A stretch of 24,457 nt of DNA from Fen-1308 sp035319125 (GCA_035319125.1 DATHDG010000032.1:1-24457), one strand, 5' to 3'. Counted from the stretch's first letter, positions 5,285 through 14,203 are shown. Program-made: numbers and translations. The notes: generated by a model from the sequence alone, not told the origin.

Positions 5285-6625
5285 TTATAATTTCAATTTC
5301 TTTTTGTTGCCCACCACTACAAGCACATAGTTTCTGTCGCGCAGGTATTTGCGGGCAACCCGCAATACATCCTCACGAGAAACGCCTGATATGTAATCCT
5401 TGTACCGGTCGATGTAATCATCCCCGAGTCTGTAATAAAGCATTGCCGCAAGAAAGTCGGCGGTCTTTCTGTTCGTCTCCAGCCGGCGCGGAAAGCTGCC
5501 GATCAGGTAATCCTTTGCATCGCGCAGCTCCTGTTCAGAAACCGGCCCTTCTTTCATCAGGAGAAGCTGCTTCATAATTTCATCTATGACGAGGCCTGCA
5601 GATTCATTCTTGGTCTGTACCTCAATTTCAAACCGCCCTGGAAATTTTGCGGCTGCAAAAAAACTGTTGATGGAATATGTCAGTCCCATCTCCTCCCTGA
5701 TAATCTTCATAAGCCTTGATGAAAAGCCGCCTCCGCCGAATATGTAGTTCATAACCTGCACCACGTAATAGTCAGGATCGTCTCTGGCGATGCCTACATA
5801 TCCAAATAGAATGTTAGCCTGCGCAACGTCCCTGTCTATGACATCGATGCGCTTGCCTTTTGGCTGCTGTGGCGCGGCAGGCTGTGTTTTGAGTCCGGCG
5901 CTGTCAATCTTGCCGGTCCACATATTAAACGAGCGGCTGAGCAGGCTGTTCAATTCGTCTGTTCCGATATCTCCTACAACCACAAGAATGGAATTATCAG
6001 GCCGATAGAACGTGCGGTAGAAGTTCAGAACGTCTTCCCGCATGATGCCGTCTATGCTTTGCTGAGTGCCCTCAACCGGCCTGCCGTATGGATGGTCTCC
6101 GAAGACATCCCTGTTGAATTGCCTGCCCGCGAGATAAGAAGGGTCTTCTTCTTTTTGCCTGATGGCACCTTTGAGTTGTTCTATCTTCCTTGCAAATTCG
6201 TCCTCAGGAAAGGCCGGATGCAATGACACGTCAGAGAACAGGTCAAATCCCTTGATAACATCCTTCTTAAGAACAGAAAGCGATATTGTTGTATAGTCCT
6301 GATTTACAGCTGTATCGAGGGACGCGCCAATGAAGTCAATTCCGCGACTGATATCGACTGCTTTTCTTGTGGACGTCCCTTCAGTCAGCATCTTTGCGGT
6401 TAAATATGCTGTGCCTGATTTGGCTGATATTTCCTGCAGCGGCGAGGCCTGCACAAGCAGGGTTGCCATTACTATGGGTACTTCGCGTCTTTCCACATGC
6501 ACGACCGTCAGGCCGTTTGCTAGTTTCTGTTTGTGCATTTCGAAGGCATCGGCAAATGCAGGTGAGCATATGAGAGCAAGCATGAAAAGAAGCGCAAGCG
6601 CATGGAACTTTATATTCCTATTCAT
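5285..6625 (-). CDS. M16 family peptidase homologue, non-catalytic subunit
   Basis: A 446-residue exported M16B protein. The N-terminus is a signal peptide (hydrophobic core ALALLFMLALICS, cleavage near AFADA), so it is probably periplasmic. At the position of the zinc motif HxxEH it reads TAYLTAKMLTEGT, so all metal ligands are lost. The C-terminal half keeps the substrate-binding Arg/Tyr region (GGGFSSRLMKIIREEMGLTYSINS). This is the pattern of the inactive partner in heterodimeric M16B peptidases. The neighbour upstream supplies an intact zinc site, so the two very likely form one enzyme. It overlaps that gene by 8-11 bp. Two adjacent ATG codons occur (6628, 6625); 6625 is preferred because GGGAGG then lies 6 nt away. 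It is the last gene of the operon. Confidence 0.88.
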   Translation of the reverse strand: MNRNIKFHALALLFMLALICSPAFADAFEMHKQKLANGLTVVHVERREVPIVMATLLVQASPLQEISAKSGTAYLTAKMLTEGTSTRKAVDISRGIDFIGASLDTAVNQDYTTISLSVLKKDVIKGFDLFSDVSLHPAFPEDEFARKIEQLKGAIRQKEEDPSYLAGRQFNRDVFGDHPYGRPVEGTQQSIDGIMREDVLNFYRTFYRPDNSILVVVGDIGTDELNSLLSRSFNMWTGKIDSAGLKTQPAAPQQPKGKRIDVIDRDVAQANILFGYVGIARDDPDYYVVQVMNYIFGGGGFSSRLMKIIREEMGLTYSINSFFAAAKFPGRFEIEVQTKNESAGLVIDEIMKQLLLMKEGPVSEQELRDAKDYLIGSFPRRLETNRKTADFLAAMLYYRLGDDYIDRYKDYISGVSREDVLRVARKYLRDRNYVLVVVGNKKKLKL

Positions 6626-7949
6626 CATGCGCCTCCCGTTTTCCGGGTTTAAGGTAGCCGATGGTCCGGTTTTCTCTTGTCAGATAGCGGCGGGCTGCAT
6701 CCTGCACATCGGCGGCAGTTACATTTCTGATTCCCTCGAGATATCTGTCCCTTAGTTTCCAGTCTCCAAGTATCTGAAACATTCCGGTGTACAATGCCTC
6801 GGAGTAGCTCGAATCTCTGGCGAATTCAAAACCAGCCTCAACCTGGTTCTTGGCCTTCTGGATTTCTTCAGCCGAAGGCGGCTCTTTCTTAAGCTTCTCA
6901 ATCTCGGCATCGAGTGCCGACATGACATCTTTCGTATTCTTTGCCGGGGCAATGGAAATATTGATTATGAAAACGTAGGGGTTGCGGTTAAGGTCGGCGT
7001 AGTCTGCCGATGCTTCGATTGCAAGCCGCTGCCTGTAGACGAGCTCCAGATAAAGCCGCGAGCTCTTTCCGCCTCCGAGAATTGTTGAGAGGACATCTAG
7101 CGCATAGCTGTCTTTGTCCGGGAAGCTCGGCACATGGTATACCGCCAGGATGTATGGAAGCTCCGCTGATTCGCTTACAAGGTTCGCTATTTTTTCACCT
7201 TGCTGCGCAGGTTCGACCGTTATGATGCGCTGCAGCCTGCTGCCCGCCGGCTTGATAGGGCCGAAATCCTTCTTGATCAACGGCAGGAGCTTGTCGGGAT
7301 AGACATCACCGGACAATATTATGAAAGCATTATCGGGCGAGTAGTATGTGCCGTAATAGGAGGCAAGATCATCCCGGGTGATGGAAGCTATTTCATCCAT
7401 CCAGCCGATAACAGGCTTGCGATATGCATGAACCATCAGAGAGGCAGCCAGCGTCTCTTCGAATAAAAGGTTCTGAGGATCATCTTCCGTGCGCATGCGG
7501 CGTTCTTCCATGACAACACTGCGCTCGGACTTCAGGTCTTTAAAGGTCAGGTTCTTCATGCGGTCCGCCTCGAATTCAATCGGCAGGCTGATAAAATCCG
7601 ACGGCATGGTTTCATAATACATTGTGTAATCTTTGGTGGTGAATGCATTATCTGTTCCGCCCCTGCGCTGCACGGCATTTGAAAGCTCTTTTGAACCATA
7701 CTTATAAGTGCCTTTGAACATCATATGCTCCAAGAGATGGCTCATGCCGGATTTGCCTGCAGGCTCATCGATTGAACCCACCTTGTACCATATTTGAAAT
7801 GTAGCAAGAGGAATTTTGTGGTCTTCTATAAAGAGCACTTTCAGGCCGTTGTCCAGCATGAATTCCTGCACTGCGGAAAATGCAGAGGAAACATGGATAA
7901 AAACAGCGAGCACCAACGCTGCAAATGCGATCAAGAATGATCTGAGCAT
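6618..7949 (-). CDS. M16 family zinc peptidase, catalytic subunit
   Basis: A 443-residue M16B metallopeptidase. The zinc motif is intact (GMSHLLEHMMFKGT), and the distal glutamate is present in VVMEERRMRTEDDPQ. The C-terminal half has GGGKSSRLYLELVYRQRLA but lacks the tyrosine that the partner subunit has, so the two appear complementary. The start at ATG 7949 overlaps the upstream ferredoxin stop as TGATG, suggesting translational coupling, and gives a signal peptide (MLRSFLIAFAALVLAVFIH, cleavage near SAFSA). Longer in-frame starts at 7973 and 8027 lie inside the ferredoxin gene and have poorly placed ribosome sites. M16 enzymes degrade or process peptides; this pair probably acts in the periplasm. 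Confidence 0.9.
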   Translation of the reverse strand: MLRSFLIAFAALVLAVFIHVSSAFSAVQEFMLDNGLKVLFIEDHKIPLATFQIWYKVGSIDEPAGKSGMSHLLEHMMFKGTYKYGSKELSNAVQRRGGTDNAFTTKDYTMYYETMPSDFISLPIEFEADRMKNLTFKDLKSERSVVMEERRMRTEDDPQNLLFEETLAASLMVHAYRKPVIGWMDEIASITRDDLASYYGTYYSPDNAFIILSGDVYPDKLLPLIKKDFGPIKPAGSRLQRIITVEPAQQGEKIANLVSESAELPYILAVYHVPSFPDKDSYALDVLSTILGGGKSSRLYLELVYRQRLAIEASADYADLNRNPYVFIINISIAPAKNTKDVMSALDAEIEKLKKEPPSAEEIQKAKNQVEAGFEFARDSSYSEALYTGMFQILGDWKLRDRYLEGIRNVTAADVQDAARRYLTRENRTIGYLKPGKREAHDE

Positions 7950-8230
7950 CAACCCTGCTGTTCTTCTTTCCATACCTCTATGGCGATGTCTGGACAGCAG
8001 CAGGCGCATATTGCGCAGCCGGTACATTGGTTATTGTTTACAAAAGCAACCGGATAGTATCCGTTTGAGTTGAAAGAGTCTTCCTGAACAATGCAGCCTT
8101 TCGGGCAGGCGTTGATGCAATACCCGCAGCCCTTGCACAGCTCCCGGTCTATTACGATCATTCCGGATGATTTTTTCTTTTTGGTTGCAGTACCCTTCAT
8201 CTCAAGATTCTGCCTTTCGTTCGCCTTCAT
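7949..8230 (-). CDS. 4Fe-4S dicluster ferredoxin (2-oxoacid oxidoreductase delta-subunit type)
   Basis: A 93-residue protein with two 4Fe-4S motifs: CKGCGYCINACPKG and CTGCAICACCCPDIA, the latter with an extra cysteine. The frame MIVIDRELCKGCGYC ... GYYPVAF ... IAIEVW matches the delta subunit (KorD/VorD-like) of 2-oxoacid:ferredoxin oxidoreductases, which passes electrons from the thiamine-binding subunits. No alpha, beta or gamma subunit gene lies in the window, so it is either an orphan or serves a complex encoded elsewhere. ATG 8230 has GGAG 8 nt upstream but overlaps recN by 29 bp; ATG 8200 would avoid the overlap and is a real alternative. Its position between recN and peptidase genes gives no functional clue. 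Confidence 0.82.
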   Translation of the reverse strand: MKANERQNLEMKGTATKKKKSSGMIVIDRELCKGCGYCINACPKGCIVQEDSFNSNGYYPVAFVNNNQCTGCAICACCCPDIAIEVWKEEQQG

Positions 8231-9911
8231 TGTCAATCTCCAGCATCTCTTCAGCATGCTTCAGCGAGCGGTCTGTCACTCTTCCGCTAAGCATGCGGGC
8301 CAGCTCTTCGCGCCTTGCCTCGTCCGAAAGCACGTCGATCGTAACCTTTACCTCTTTGTCTGAAAGCTGCTTATCAACCAATATGTGGTTAACGGCCCTG
8401 GCTGCTATTTGGGGAAGATGGGTTATACATAAGATCTGATAATTTGCCGACAGAGCATGCAGCCTGTTGCCGACGTGCTGTGCCGTTGCACCGCCAATGC
8501 CCGCATCGACTTCGTCAAAGATCAGTGTCTTGAGGGCTTGCACTGTGACCTTTGAAGACTTCGGTTTTTTCAGGCTGTCGTGCCTTCCGATTTCCAGGCA
8601 CTTCAAGCCAAGCATAATGCGGGAAAGTTCTCCACCGGAGGCAACTTTCACAAGTGGGCGGGGTAACTCCCCCGGGTTGGCTGAAAAAAGAAACTCTGCA
8701 TCGTCGATGCCTGAGGCGCCAATGCTTGCCTTCCGCTTCAGATCAATCCTGAAGTCAGCTTTTTGAAAGCCAAGCTCTCTTAACTCCTGAATAATCAGCC
8801 TGGCCATCTGCTTGGCAGCCACTGCCCGTTTGCCGGAAAGCTGCTCAGCCATTGATGACAGCCTGGATTCTTTTTCAGCAAGGTCGTGCTCTGCAGCATC
8901 TCTTTCTTCCTCGGACTGGTCAAGCCCCCTAAGTTCCTCGTGCGCTCCGGCAAGGTAGCTCAGTATGCCTTCTGTCCCATCTCCGTATTTTCTTTCCAGC
9001 TTCCGGATCGTCTCGATGCGGTCATCCACTTCAGTAAGCCGCGCCGGATCGATGTCGTAAGTCTCTTTGATCTTCCTTACAGAGTGAGAAGCGTCTTCGA
9101 TAAGGGAAAGCGCTGATTTTACGATTGCTGCGCTCTCCTCTGTTCTGTTATCTATGCGCGACATTTCTTTGAGCAGGTCTTCCGCCCTTGATATCCTTTC
9201 GATCACAGAGCCCTCGGCGCCGTAAAGCAAATCGTATACTGCCTCAGCCGACTCCTTTAGCCGGCTGGCATTTGCCAAAATGGTTTTCTCTTCCTCAAGC
9301 CGGCTTTTTTCATTTTCTTTGAGGGAAGCCGCTTCGATCTCGCCGATCTGGAACTTCAAAAACTCGGAACGCTGTTGCCTCTCCCGCGCCTTTTCCTTGA
9401 TTTGATGAACCCGGTCTCTTATGTCGACGATATCTTTATAAAAAGCCTGAAGCGCAGCCGCATCTTCGGCAAGCCCTCCGAAAGTATCGACAAAAGAGAG
9501 ATGACTTTCCTTCTTAAGAAGGCTTTGATGTTCGTGCTGTCCATGAATGTCTACCAGCTCACTTCCTACAGCGGCAATTGCCTGAATGCTGACCGGAGTG
9601 TCGTTTATGTAAGAACGGCCCTTGCCTCTGCCCAGAATTCTTCGCAGTATGATTCCATCACTGCTGTCAATATCAAGATCTTTCAAGACCATGAGATCTG
9701 CAGCGTCGAAGCTTGCTTCTATGCGGGACTCTGGTGCTCCTGTTCTTATGAGATCCTGGGAGGCCTTCTCACCCAGAAGCACGCCAAGTGCGTCAACTAT
9801 TATTGATTTACCTGCGCCGGTCTCTCCGGTCAGTACGTTCAGTCCTGGCAGGAAGACGACGGTGAGGTCATCTATAATGGTAAAGTCCTTTATTCTCAGT
9901 TCACGGAGCAT
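8202..9911 (-). CDS. recN: DNA repair protein RecN
   Basis: A 569-residue SMC-like ATPase for double-strand break repair. Walker A is GETGAGKS near residue 31. HGQHEHQSLL follows near 125. The middle (about 150-370) is a charged, heptad-rich coiled coil. The ABC signature ASGGELSRIMLGLK, Walker B TLIFDEVDAGIGG and the H-loop ITHLPQIAARA close the second nucleotide half. Length and motif order are typical. RecN acts early at breaks, holding DNA ends or sister chromatids together with RecA. The gene starts 7 bp after the M16 peptidase gene in the same operon. In other bacteria recN is often SOS-controlled; here it seems to ride in the rpsO-pnp operon, and no LexA-like box was recognised in front of it. 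Confidence 0.95.
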   Translation of the reverse strand: MLRELRIKDFTIIDDLTVVFLPGLNVLTGETGAGKSIIVDALGVLLGEKASQDLIRTGAPESRIEASFDAADLMVLKDLDIDSSDGIILRRILGRGKGRSYINDTPVSIQAIAAVGSELVDIHGQHEHQSLLKKESHLSFVDTFGGLAEDAAALQAFYKDIVDIRDRVHQIKEKARERQQRSEFLKFQIGEIEAASLKENEKSRLEEEKTILANASRLKESAEAVYDLLYGAEGSVIERISRAEDLLKEMSRIDNRTEESAAIVKSALSLIEDASHSVRKIKETYDIDPARLTEVDDRIETIRKLERKYGDGTEGILSYLAGAHEELRGLDQSEEERDAAEHDLAEKESRLSSMAEQLSGKRAVAAKQMARLIIQELRELGFQKADFRIDLKRKASIGASGIDDAEFLFSANPGELPRPLVKVASGGELSRIMLGLKCLEIGRHDSLKKPKSSKVTVQALKTLIFDEVDAGIGGATAQHVGNRLHALSANYQILCITHLPQIAARAVNHILVDKQLSDKEVKVTIDVLSDEARREELARMLSGRVTDRSLKHAEEMLEIDNEGERKAES

Positions 9912-9918
9912 AGTTTGC

Positions 9919-11163
9919 TTAGAGCAGACCCGCGAAGTCCTCTTCTCTTACAGGTCCCAGGGCTGTCAGGCTCATGGGACCGCCATTGATGAGCCTCGTT
10001 GCAAGGTCTTTGACTCTGCTCAGAGAGACGGCTTCAATATCTTTCATGATTTCGAGCTGCGAGAAATGCCTCTGATAGTATATTTCCTGTCTGGCGTTGC
10101 TCTGCATTTTGCTGCTCGTTGATTCCAGCGCGAGCACAAGATTTCCCTTCAGTTGGTCCTTTGCCCTCCTTAGCTCAACTTCCGTAATAGTGCTTGATAG
10201 CCCTTTCATCTCTTTAATTATCATATCAGCAATAATGGCGGCTCTTTTCTTGCCTGCTCCTGCGTAAACAGCCCAGTAGCCGGCATCGAAATAGGAAGAC
10301 AGGAAAGAGTAAATGCTATATGCATAGCCTTTCTTTTCACGTATCTCCTGGAAAAGTCTTGAACTGACGCTGGCGCCGAGGATTGTGTTCAGCAGTGAAA
10401 GGGCATAGCGCTCATCGCTGGCGTAAGGTATGCCTTCAATACCAATGCATAGGTGTGCCTCTGAAAGGTCTTTGTTGAATATATCGATCCTTCTGCTGAA
10501 TGATGGTGCCGCAAATGTTTCGGGTTCGGAACCGCGCCTTAGTTTCCCAAGGTGGTGGTTGAGCCTGTCAAGCACCATTTCGACTTCGAAATTGCCTGCA
10601 CATGATATCACGGTGTCTGCGGTGCCATAGTATCTTCTTACATGGCTGATAAGGTCTTCGCGCCTTAGGGATTTTACAGTTTCCCTATTGCCCAGCACAG
10701 GCTGACCAAGTCCGGTCTGGCCGTAAATCGTCCGGCAGAAAAGATCGTGAACATAATCATCGGGCGTATCTTCAACCAATTTGATCTCTTCCTTGATGAC
10801 CCCTTTTTCCTTTTCAATTTCATTTTCATCGAATGTGGAATGAAGGAATATGTCTGTCAGAAGCTCAACGCCGCGATCTATATATTCATCTAATATCTTT
10901 ACGTAGAATGCTGTATTCTCACGGGATGTAAAGGCGTTTAAATCGCCGCCGAGGCTGTCAATATCTATGGCAATGTCGTGGGCGGATCGTTTTTTCGTCC
11001 CCTTGAAGAACATGTGTTCAAGGAAGTGGGAAACGCCGTTTTTATCCGGCAGCTCGTTGCGCGAGCCTACCTTTACCCAGATGCCTACTATGAAGGAGCG
11101 GGAACTTTTTACCTGCTCCATTATTACCGGTATGCCGTTGTCCAGATATCTTTTCGTAACCAT
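9919..11163 (-). CDS. M16 family zinc peptidase (processing-peptidase-like, PepR/YmxG group)
   Basis: A 414-residue M16B peptidase, self-sufficient by sequence. The inverted zinc motif is in GVSHFLEHMFFKGTKKRSA near residue 44, with a distal glutamate in KGVIKEEIKLVEDTPDD. The C-terminal half holds both arginine and tyrosine of the substrate clamp (SSRLFQEIREKKGYAYSIYS). There is no signal peptide (MVTKRYLDNGIPVIMEQ), so it is likely cytoplasmic, unlike the other two M16 proteins of this operon. A single M16 gene after pnp is a long-recognised arrangement in many bacteria. It probably degrades peptides or trims proteins; the substrate is unknown. No strong ribosome site precedes ATG 11163. 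A stable hairpin lies in the 95-bp gap from pnp. Confidence 0.92.
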   Translation of the reverse strand: MVTKRYLDNGIPVIMEQVKSSRSFIVGIWVKVGSRNELPDKNGVSHFLEHMFFKGTKKRSAHDIAIDIDSLGGDLNAFTSRENTAFYVKILDEYIDRGVELLTDIFLHSTFDENEIEKEKGVIKEEIKLVEDTPDDYVHDLFCRTIYGQTGLGQPVLGNRETVKSLRREDLISHVRRYYGTADTVISCAGNFEVEMVLDRLNHHLGKLRRGSEPETFAAPSFSRRIDIFNKDLSEAHLCIGIEGIPYASDERYALSLLNTILGASVSSRLFQEIREKKGYAYSIYSFLSSYFDAGYWAVYAGAGKKRAAIIADMIIKEMKGLSSTITEVELRRAKDQLKGNLVLALESTSSKMQSNARQEIYYQRHFSQLEIMKDIEAVSLSRVKDLATRLINGGPMSLTALGPVREEDFAGLL

Positions 11164-11207
11164 ACTTTGCCGGGAGGCGAAGAGTGAGGGTTATAGAGCT
11201 CTGAGTT

Positions 11208-11231
11208 GCGGGCATCGATTCTGATGCCCGC
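11208..11231 (-). other. Stable intercistronic hairpin after pnp
   Basis: GCGGGCATC - 6-base loop - GATGCCCGC is a perfect 9-bp stem, with no T run after it on the minus strand. It is placed 27 bp after the pnp stop and 45 bp before the M16 peptidase start. It more likely stabilises the 3' end of the processed upstream mRNA, or marks a cleavage point, than terminates fully. Confidence 0.5.
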
Positions 11232-11258
11232 TTGCCCTTTATATTAGTTATTTGCGCC

Positions 11259-13373
11259 TTAGCGCTGCTGCTCTTTAAGTACTTCCTTTCGGCTCAATCT
11301 GATCCTTCCCTGATTATCTATCTCTATGACCTTGACAAGGATCTCGTCTCCCATATTGATCTCGTCAGTAACCTTTGCAATCCTTTTTTCCGAGATTTGT
11401 GATATGTGAAGCAGACCGTCGGTGCCCGGCAGTATTTCCACAAAGGCGCCGAAATCAGCTATCCTGACGACCTTGCCTTTGTAAACCTTGCCTACTTCTG
11501 CCTCGGCTACTATTCCGCTGATGATCTCTATTGCTTTCTTTGCAGACTCCTCATCACTGGAAGCGATATTGATAGTGCCGCTGTCGTCTATGTCTATCTT
11601 TGCTCCTGTCTGCTCCACGATACCGCGGATCACCTTGCCGCCGCTGCCGATAACGTCCCTGATCTTGTCAGGCTTGATCTGCATCGTGTAAATGCGCGGG
11701 GCATGAGGAGAGAGATTGTCTCTCACGGATGGCATGGCGTCGGACATCTTGCCGAGTATGAAGAGCCTTCCCTTTTTGGCCTGCTCGAGCGCCCGTTCGA
11801 GTATTTCACGGCTGACGCCCCCGATTTTCAGGTCCATCTGGAATGCAGTAATGCCGTTTGTTGTTCCTGCGACCTTGAAGTCCATGTCGCCAAGGTGGTC
11901 TTCAAGCCCCAAGATGTCTGTAAGCACCACGACCTCGTTGCCTTCTTTGATCAGGCCCATTGCGATGCCTGCAACCGGCGCCTTTATCGGAACTCCAGCA
12001 TCCATAAGTGATAACGTCGCGCCGCAAACTGTCGCCATCGAAGACGATCCGTTCGATTCGAGTATGTCCGAAACAACCCTGATGGTATAGGGGAACATCT
12101 CCTTTGTCGGCAGCACATATTTGACTGCACGCTCGGCAAGTGCGCCGTGGCCTATTTCACGCCTGCCCGGCGAGCGGAGCGGCTTTACTTCGCCTACGCT
12201 GAACGGAGGGAAGTTGTAATGAAGCATGAAAGTTTTATAGATTTCCCCGTCAAGAGAGTCTATTTTCTGTTCGTCATCGGAGGTGCCAAGTGTCGTGGCA
12301 ACGAGCGCCTGGGTCTCGCCCCTAATGAATAGAGCTGAGCCGTGCACCCTTGGGAGAAGGCCCATTCGGCAGGTTATATTTCTGATCTCGTCCGGCTTGC
12401 GGCCGTCGGCCCTTTTCCCCTGCTTTATTATGGTGTCCCTCACAATCTCATTTTCGTAGTCTTCAAACGCATTTGCGATGTCCCGCGTAAGGTCCTTGTC
12501 CGCGCTGCACGCGCACTTCTCGGCTGTTTCTGGAGTGTTGAGCTTTTTTACTGTCTCTTCCAGAATAGCATCAAGGGCTCCCTGTCTCTCGTGCTTACCC
12601 GGTATATGAATAGCCTCGTGTATCCTGCCGTCAACATACTGCCGTACGGCAGCCACAAGTGCCGGCTTTTCCTCAATATGAGGGACCGGACGCTTCTCAT
12701 GGCCTATCTTTTTTCTCAATTCGTTTTGAAGCCCGACTACCCGCTTGATTTCCTGATGCGCAAAATCAATTGCTTCAATCAAGGCGGATTCGGAAACCTC
12801 AGCTCCGCCGCCCTCGACCATAATTACAGCTTCTTCGGTTCCTGCGACAACAAGGTTCAGATCAAGATTCTCCACTTCTGTCAGGTCAGGGTTTATAATG
12901 AGTTGACCGTCAAGCCTTCCAACCCTTGCAGCTGCAACAGGCCCGCCAAATGGAATATTAGAGATATGGATGGCCGCTGACATGCCGATGATGCCTAGTA
13001 TGTCTGCAATATTTTCCGTGCCGTAAGACAGGACCGACACTATGCCTTGGGTCTCACAATAGAATCCCTTTGGGAACAATGGCCGCATAGGGCGGTCGAT
13101 AAGCCTCGATGTGAGGACCTCTTTTTCGGATGGTTTGCCTTCTCTCTTGAAAAAGCCTCCAGGAATCTTACCAGCGGCATAAGTTCTTTCCTGATAATCT
13201 ATTGTAAGAGGGAAAAAGTCTAAACCTTCTTTGGGCTTCTTGCTGGCTACCGCTGTAGCGAGTACTACGGTATCTCCAAATTTCACTACAACAGCGCCGT
13301 CCGACTGTCGAGCCATTTGTCCTGTCTCGATAATCAGCCGCTTGCCCTTAATCTCCAATTCCACGCTTGTCAT
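11259..13373 (-). CDS. pnp: Polyribonucleotide nucleotidyltransferase (PNPase)
   Basis: A 704-residue phosphorolytic 3'-5' exoribonuclease, the usual length. The first RNase PH domain is near 1-210 (TAVASKKPKEGLDFFPLTID, then GKIPGGFFKREGKPSEKE). An all-helical linker follows, then the catalytic second RNase PH domain (VHGSALFIRGETQALVATTLG, and DILGLEDHLGDMDFKVAGT with the metal-site acidic residues). The KH domain (IRDVIGSGGKVIRGIVEQ) and the S1 domain (GKVVRIADFGAFVEILPG) close the protein. It forms a trimeric ring and is a degradosome partner in many bacteria. It follows rpsO by 53 bp, the classic arrangement. The ribosome site AAGGAG is about 16 nt from ATG 13373, unusually far, so the start or its control may be special. 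Confidence 0.97.
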   Translation of the reverse strand: MTSVELEIKGKRLIIETGQMARQSDGAVVVKFGDTVVLATAVASKKPKEGLDFFPLTIDYQERTYAAGKIPGGFFKREGKPSEKEVLTSRLIDRPMRPLFPKGFYCETQGIVSVLSYGTENIADILGIIGMSAAIHISNIPFGGPVAAARVGRLDGQLIINPDLTEVENLDLNLVVAGTEEAVIMVEGGGAEVSESALIEAIDFAHQEIKRVVGLQNELRKKIGHEKRPVPHIEEKPALVAAVRQYVDGRIHEAIHIPGKHERQGALDAILEETVKKLNTPETAEKCACSADKDLTRDIANAFEDYENEIVRDTIIKQGKRADGRKPDEIRNITCRMGLLPRVHGSALFIRGETQALVATTLGTSDDEQKIDSLDGEIYKTFMLHYNFPPFSVGEVKPLRSPGRREIGHGALAERAVKYVLPTKEMFPYTIRVVSDILESNGSSSMATVCGATLSLMDAGVPIKAPVAGIAMGLIKEGNEVVVLTDILGLEDHLGDMDFKVAGTTNGITAFQMDLKIGGVSREILERALEQAKKGRLFILGKMSDAMPSVRDNLSPHAPRIYTMQIKPDKIRDVIGSGGKVIRGIVEQTGAKIDIDDSGTINIASSDEESAKKAIEIISGIVAEAEVGKVYKGKVVRIADFGAFVEILPGTDGLLHISQISEKRIAKVTDEINMGDEILVKVIEIDNQGRIRLSRKEVLKEQQR

Positions 13374-13426
13374 GTAATTAACTTTTAATCTCCTTGCTTT
13401 AATGCTGTCTGTGTGTAATGAGAATG

Positions 13427-13693
13427 CTATTTTCTCAGGCCGAGGCGCCCTATAACGCTGTCATAGCGGGTTCTGTCAGATATTTTTAGGTAGTTGAGGA
13501 GTTTTTTCCTTTGAGCAACCAGCTTCAGCAAACCTCTCCTCGAATGATGGTCCTTGGCATGCGTCTTAAAATGGTCTGTAAGATAGCTTATTCTTTCACT
13601 TAGCAATGCAATCTGTACCTCAGGAGATCCAGTGTCCTTCTCGTGAGTCTTGTAGGACTCTATAATCTCTTTCTTCTTAAGCGTGTCGAACAT
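13427..13693 (-). CDS. rpsO: 30S ribosomal protein S15
   Basis: An 88-residue protein of normal family length that binds the central domain of 16S rRNA early in small-subunit assembly. Landmarks are the start helix KKKEIIESYKTHEKDTGSPE, the QIALLSERISYLTDHFKTH helix, HHSRRGLLKLVAQRKKLLNYL and the end RYDSVIGRLGLRK. The GSPEVQ and DHHSRRGL segments contain the rRNA-contacting residues. ATG 13693 is preceded by AAGGTGGTGAG, a good ribosome site. It is the first gene of the operon that continues with pnp, an M16 peptidase, recN, a ferredoxin and two more M16 genes. Confidence 0.97.
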   Translation of the reverse strand: MFDTLKKKEIIESYKTHEKDTGSPEVQIALLSERISYLTDHFKTHAKDHHSRRGLLKLVAQRKKLLNYLKISDRTRYDSVIGRLGLRK

Positions 13694-13743
13694 TTGCTCA
13701 CCACCTTCCTTAAAACGGTTCTCATAATAACAGACAAAGATAA

Positions 13744-13774
13744 ATTATCCAAATGGACAAATTTTCAGTGTAAA
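13744..13774 (-). promoter_or_regulatory. Candidate promoter of the rpsO operon
   Basis: On the minus strand, TTTACA/TTACAC (13774-13768) is followed after 18-19 bp by GATAAT (13749-13744). The match is moderate. The leader would be about 45 nt. No other good candidate is seen between rpsO and the cupin gene. Confidence 0.35.
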
Positions 13775-13882
13775 TTAGGTTACCACAAGCCTTCCCGCCG
13801 TGTAAAGACAGGCTGCCAAGCGCTTATTATTGACAAGACAGTTGATAGCTTGGGAAAAAGAATGCAATTTATCCCGCATTGC

Positions 13883-14203
13883 CTATTCAACCGGCGTAAC
13901 AACCGCCATTACTACGAGTTTTTCCCCTTTTGTAGCTTTAAAGCCATGCGGCACCTCCGGATCGACCAAAATAGCTGTCTTCTCATCGGCCTCTATCTCC
14001 TCATCCCCGACTGTGAAAATCCCTTTTCCCTGCACACAATACATCATCAGCCGTAATGGTGCTTTGTGAGGTTTAAGTTCCTGACCTGCCTCAAGGCACA
14101 TGAGGGCGACACGCATCTCCGGAGTATCAGCCAGCATTTCTCTGTATATCTTATCCGGGTAAAAGGTGATGAGTTTCTTGATATCCAAAACAGTAGCAGC
14201 CAT
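13883..14203 (-). CDS. Small single-domain cupin protein
   Basis: A 106-residue protein forming one beta-barrel cupin domain. The first cupin motif is degenerate (ELKPHKAPLRLMMYCVQGKG, with only one obvious histidine). The second has DPEVPHGFKA, giving another metal-ligand histidine. The rest fits the cupin_2 fold (IFTVGDEEIEADEKTAILV). The N-terminus LDIKKLITFYPDKIYREML resembles stand-alone regulators and stress-linked cupins seen in anaerobes. The substrate, and whether metal is bound, cannot be told. GAGG lies about 5 nt before ATG 14203. It stands alone upstream of the rpsO promoter and could be read through into the rpsO operon, as no terminator is visible between them. Confidence 0.78.
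   Translation of the reverse strand: MAATVLDIKKLITFYPDKIYREMLADTPEMRVALMCLEAGQELKPHKAPLRLMMYCVQGKGIFTVGDEEIEADEKTAILVDPEVPHGFKATKGEKLVVMAVVTPVE

Noticed and set aside
8886..9806. Several + strand frames opposite recN
   Set aside because: They are antisense shadows of a strongly conserved gene with no domain of their own.
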